DNA of 40,388 nt from Lachnospiraceae bacterium. GTDB taxonomy: Bacteria; Bacillota; Clostridia; Lachnospirales; Lachnospiraceae. Shown here piece by piece: positions 40,192-40,388 of the stretch; within the stretch, counting starts at the first letter, position 1, and the number at the start of each line of letters is the position of its first letter. Under the pieces are notes generated by a model. The model was not told the DNA's origin and made no database searches. It saw only the letters and a list, made by a program, of their open reading frames with translations. Where the stretch lies: contig JAFVXW010000033.1 in NCBI GenBank assembly GCA_017500935.1, forward strand, positions 1 through 40,388, read 5' to 3'. The position numbers and the translations under genes were made by a program.

Positions 40192-40388
40192 TATGTTTCC
40201 TCTTTTTTGATTTTGCGATAATTCCAGCCGTCAGAAGCATTGCTGCGGCGATAAGCAGAAGGTAAATGGGCCAGTTTAACTGTCCGGTCTGCAACAGTGA
40301 AGACACATTGGTAATTACAATGGTATTTCCGTGTCTGCTGTACATGGCTCTGTAACCCATCGGTACGGATGTTTCCACTACTGACCAG
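40184..40388 (-). CDS. C-terminus of a Cna-B-type surface protein with QTG sorting signal, 5' part outside the window
   Basis: The frame is open to the right edge, so only the last 67 or so residues are seen. ETSVPMGYRAMYSR, then NTIVITNVSS, is the typical end of a Cna-B/SpaA-like collagen-adhesin repeat. It is followed by SLLQTGQLNWP, a hydrophobic stretch of about 17 residues (IYLLLIAAAMLLTAGII) and the basic tail AKSKKRKHNV: a complete cell-wall sorting signal. The pentapeptide reads LLQTG rather than LPXTG. The neighbouring sortase is the likely processing enzyme. It may be a pilin or adhesin. Confidence 0.85.
   Translation of the reverse strand, partial: WSVVETSVPMGYRAMYSRHGNTIVITNVSSLLQTGQLNWPIYLLLIAAAMLLTAGIIAKSKKRKHNV

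Overview
The window looks like a chromosomal segment of a spore-forming, anaerobic gut Firmicute, most likely a Lachnospiraceae-type Clostridia. The evidence is strong AGGAGG ribosome binding sites before almost every gene, a sporulation gene fragment (spmA), a flavodiiron-rubredoxin protein, a stand-alone sulfite-reductase-like protein, a clostridial Cna-type surface protein with a QTGQLNWP-like sorting signal, and a very high density of glycoside hydrolases. No rRNA, tRNA, complete insertion sequence or CRISPR array was found.

Layout. (1) 1-950: a partial DUF6075-like accessory gene preceded by a terminator-like hairpin, then a 3'-truncated spmA; this looks like the edge of an insertion or rearrangement. 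(2) 967-11071, minus strand: a sugar-degradation block in transcription order GH127, 4-alpha-glucanotransferase MalQ, GH35, GH2, a GH42-like hydrolase and an aldose-epimerase-like protein. (3) 11072-11844: a repeat-rich divergent intergenic region with two and a half copies of a 59-bp repeat and a six-unit 63/64-bp degenerate array. (4) 11845-16781, plus strand: GH78 alpha-L-rhamnosidase, an unrecognised deacetylase-like protein and a URO-D-fold protein, ending in a bidirectional terminator shared with (5) a MATE transporter. (6) 18315-20561, minus: polar amino acid ABC importer (permease, ATPase, lipoprotein). (7) 20761-23660, minus: GH38 alpha-mannosidase followed by a NifX-domain protein with a very His/Cys-rich tail. 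(8) A secreted or membrane-anchored alpha/beta hydrolase divergent from a siroheme/4Fe-4S reductase, their -35 boxes directly abutting. (9) 25920-28855: a candidate structured leader RNA and a BtuFCD/FecBCD-type metal-chelate ABC importer. (10) 28901-31022, minus: a second URO-D-fold protein, an iron-sulfur flavoprotein and a PNPOx-family protein, divergent from a flavodiiron-rubredoxin fusion. (11) 32776-38294, minus: GH5, metallophosphoesterase, PHP hydrolase and GH95. (12) 38449-40388, minus: an Rpn-type PD-(D/E)XK protein, then a sortase and the C-terminus of its likely substrate.

How it fits together: eight clear glycosidase/transglycosidase families (GH2, 5, 35, 38, 77, 78, 95, 127) plus a GH42-like protein all appear to lack signal peptides. 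I infer intracellular trimming of imported plant and host oligosaccharides (galactose, arabinose, rhamnose, mannose, fucose). The sugar transporters and dedicated regulators such a programme needs are not in the window. Redox, iron and corrinoid-related genes are interspersed as separate units, with good sigma-A promoters visible before several of them.
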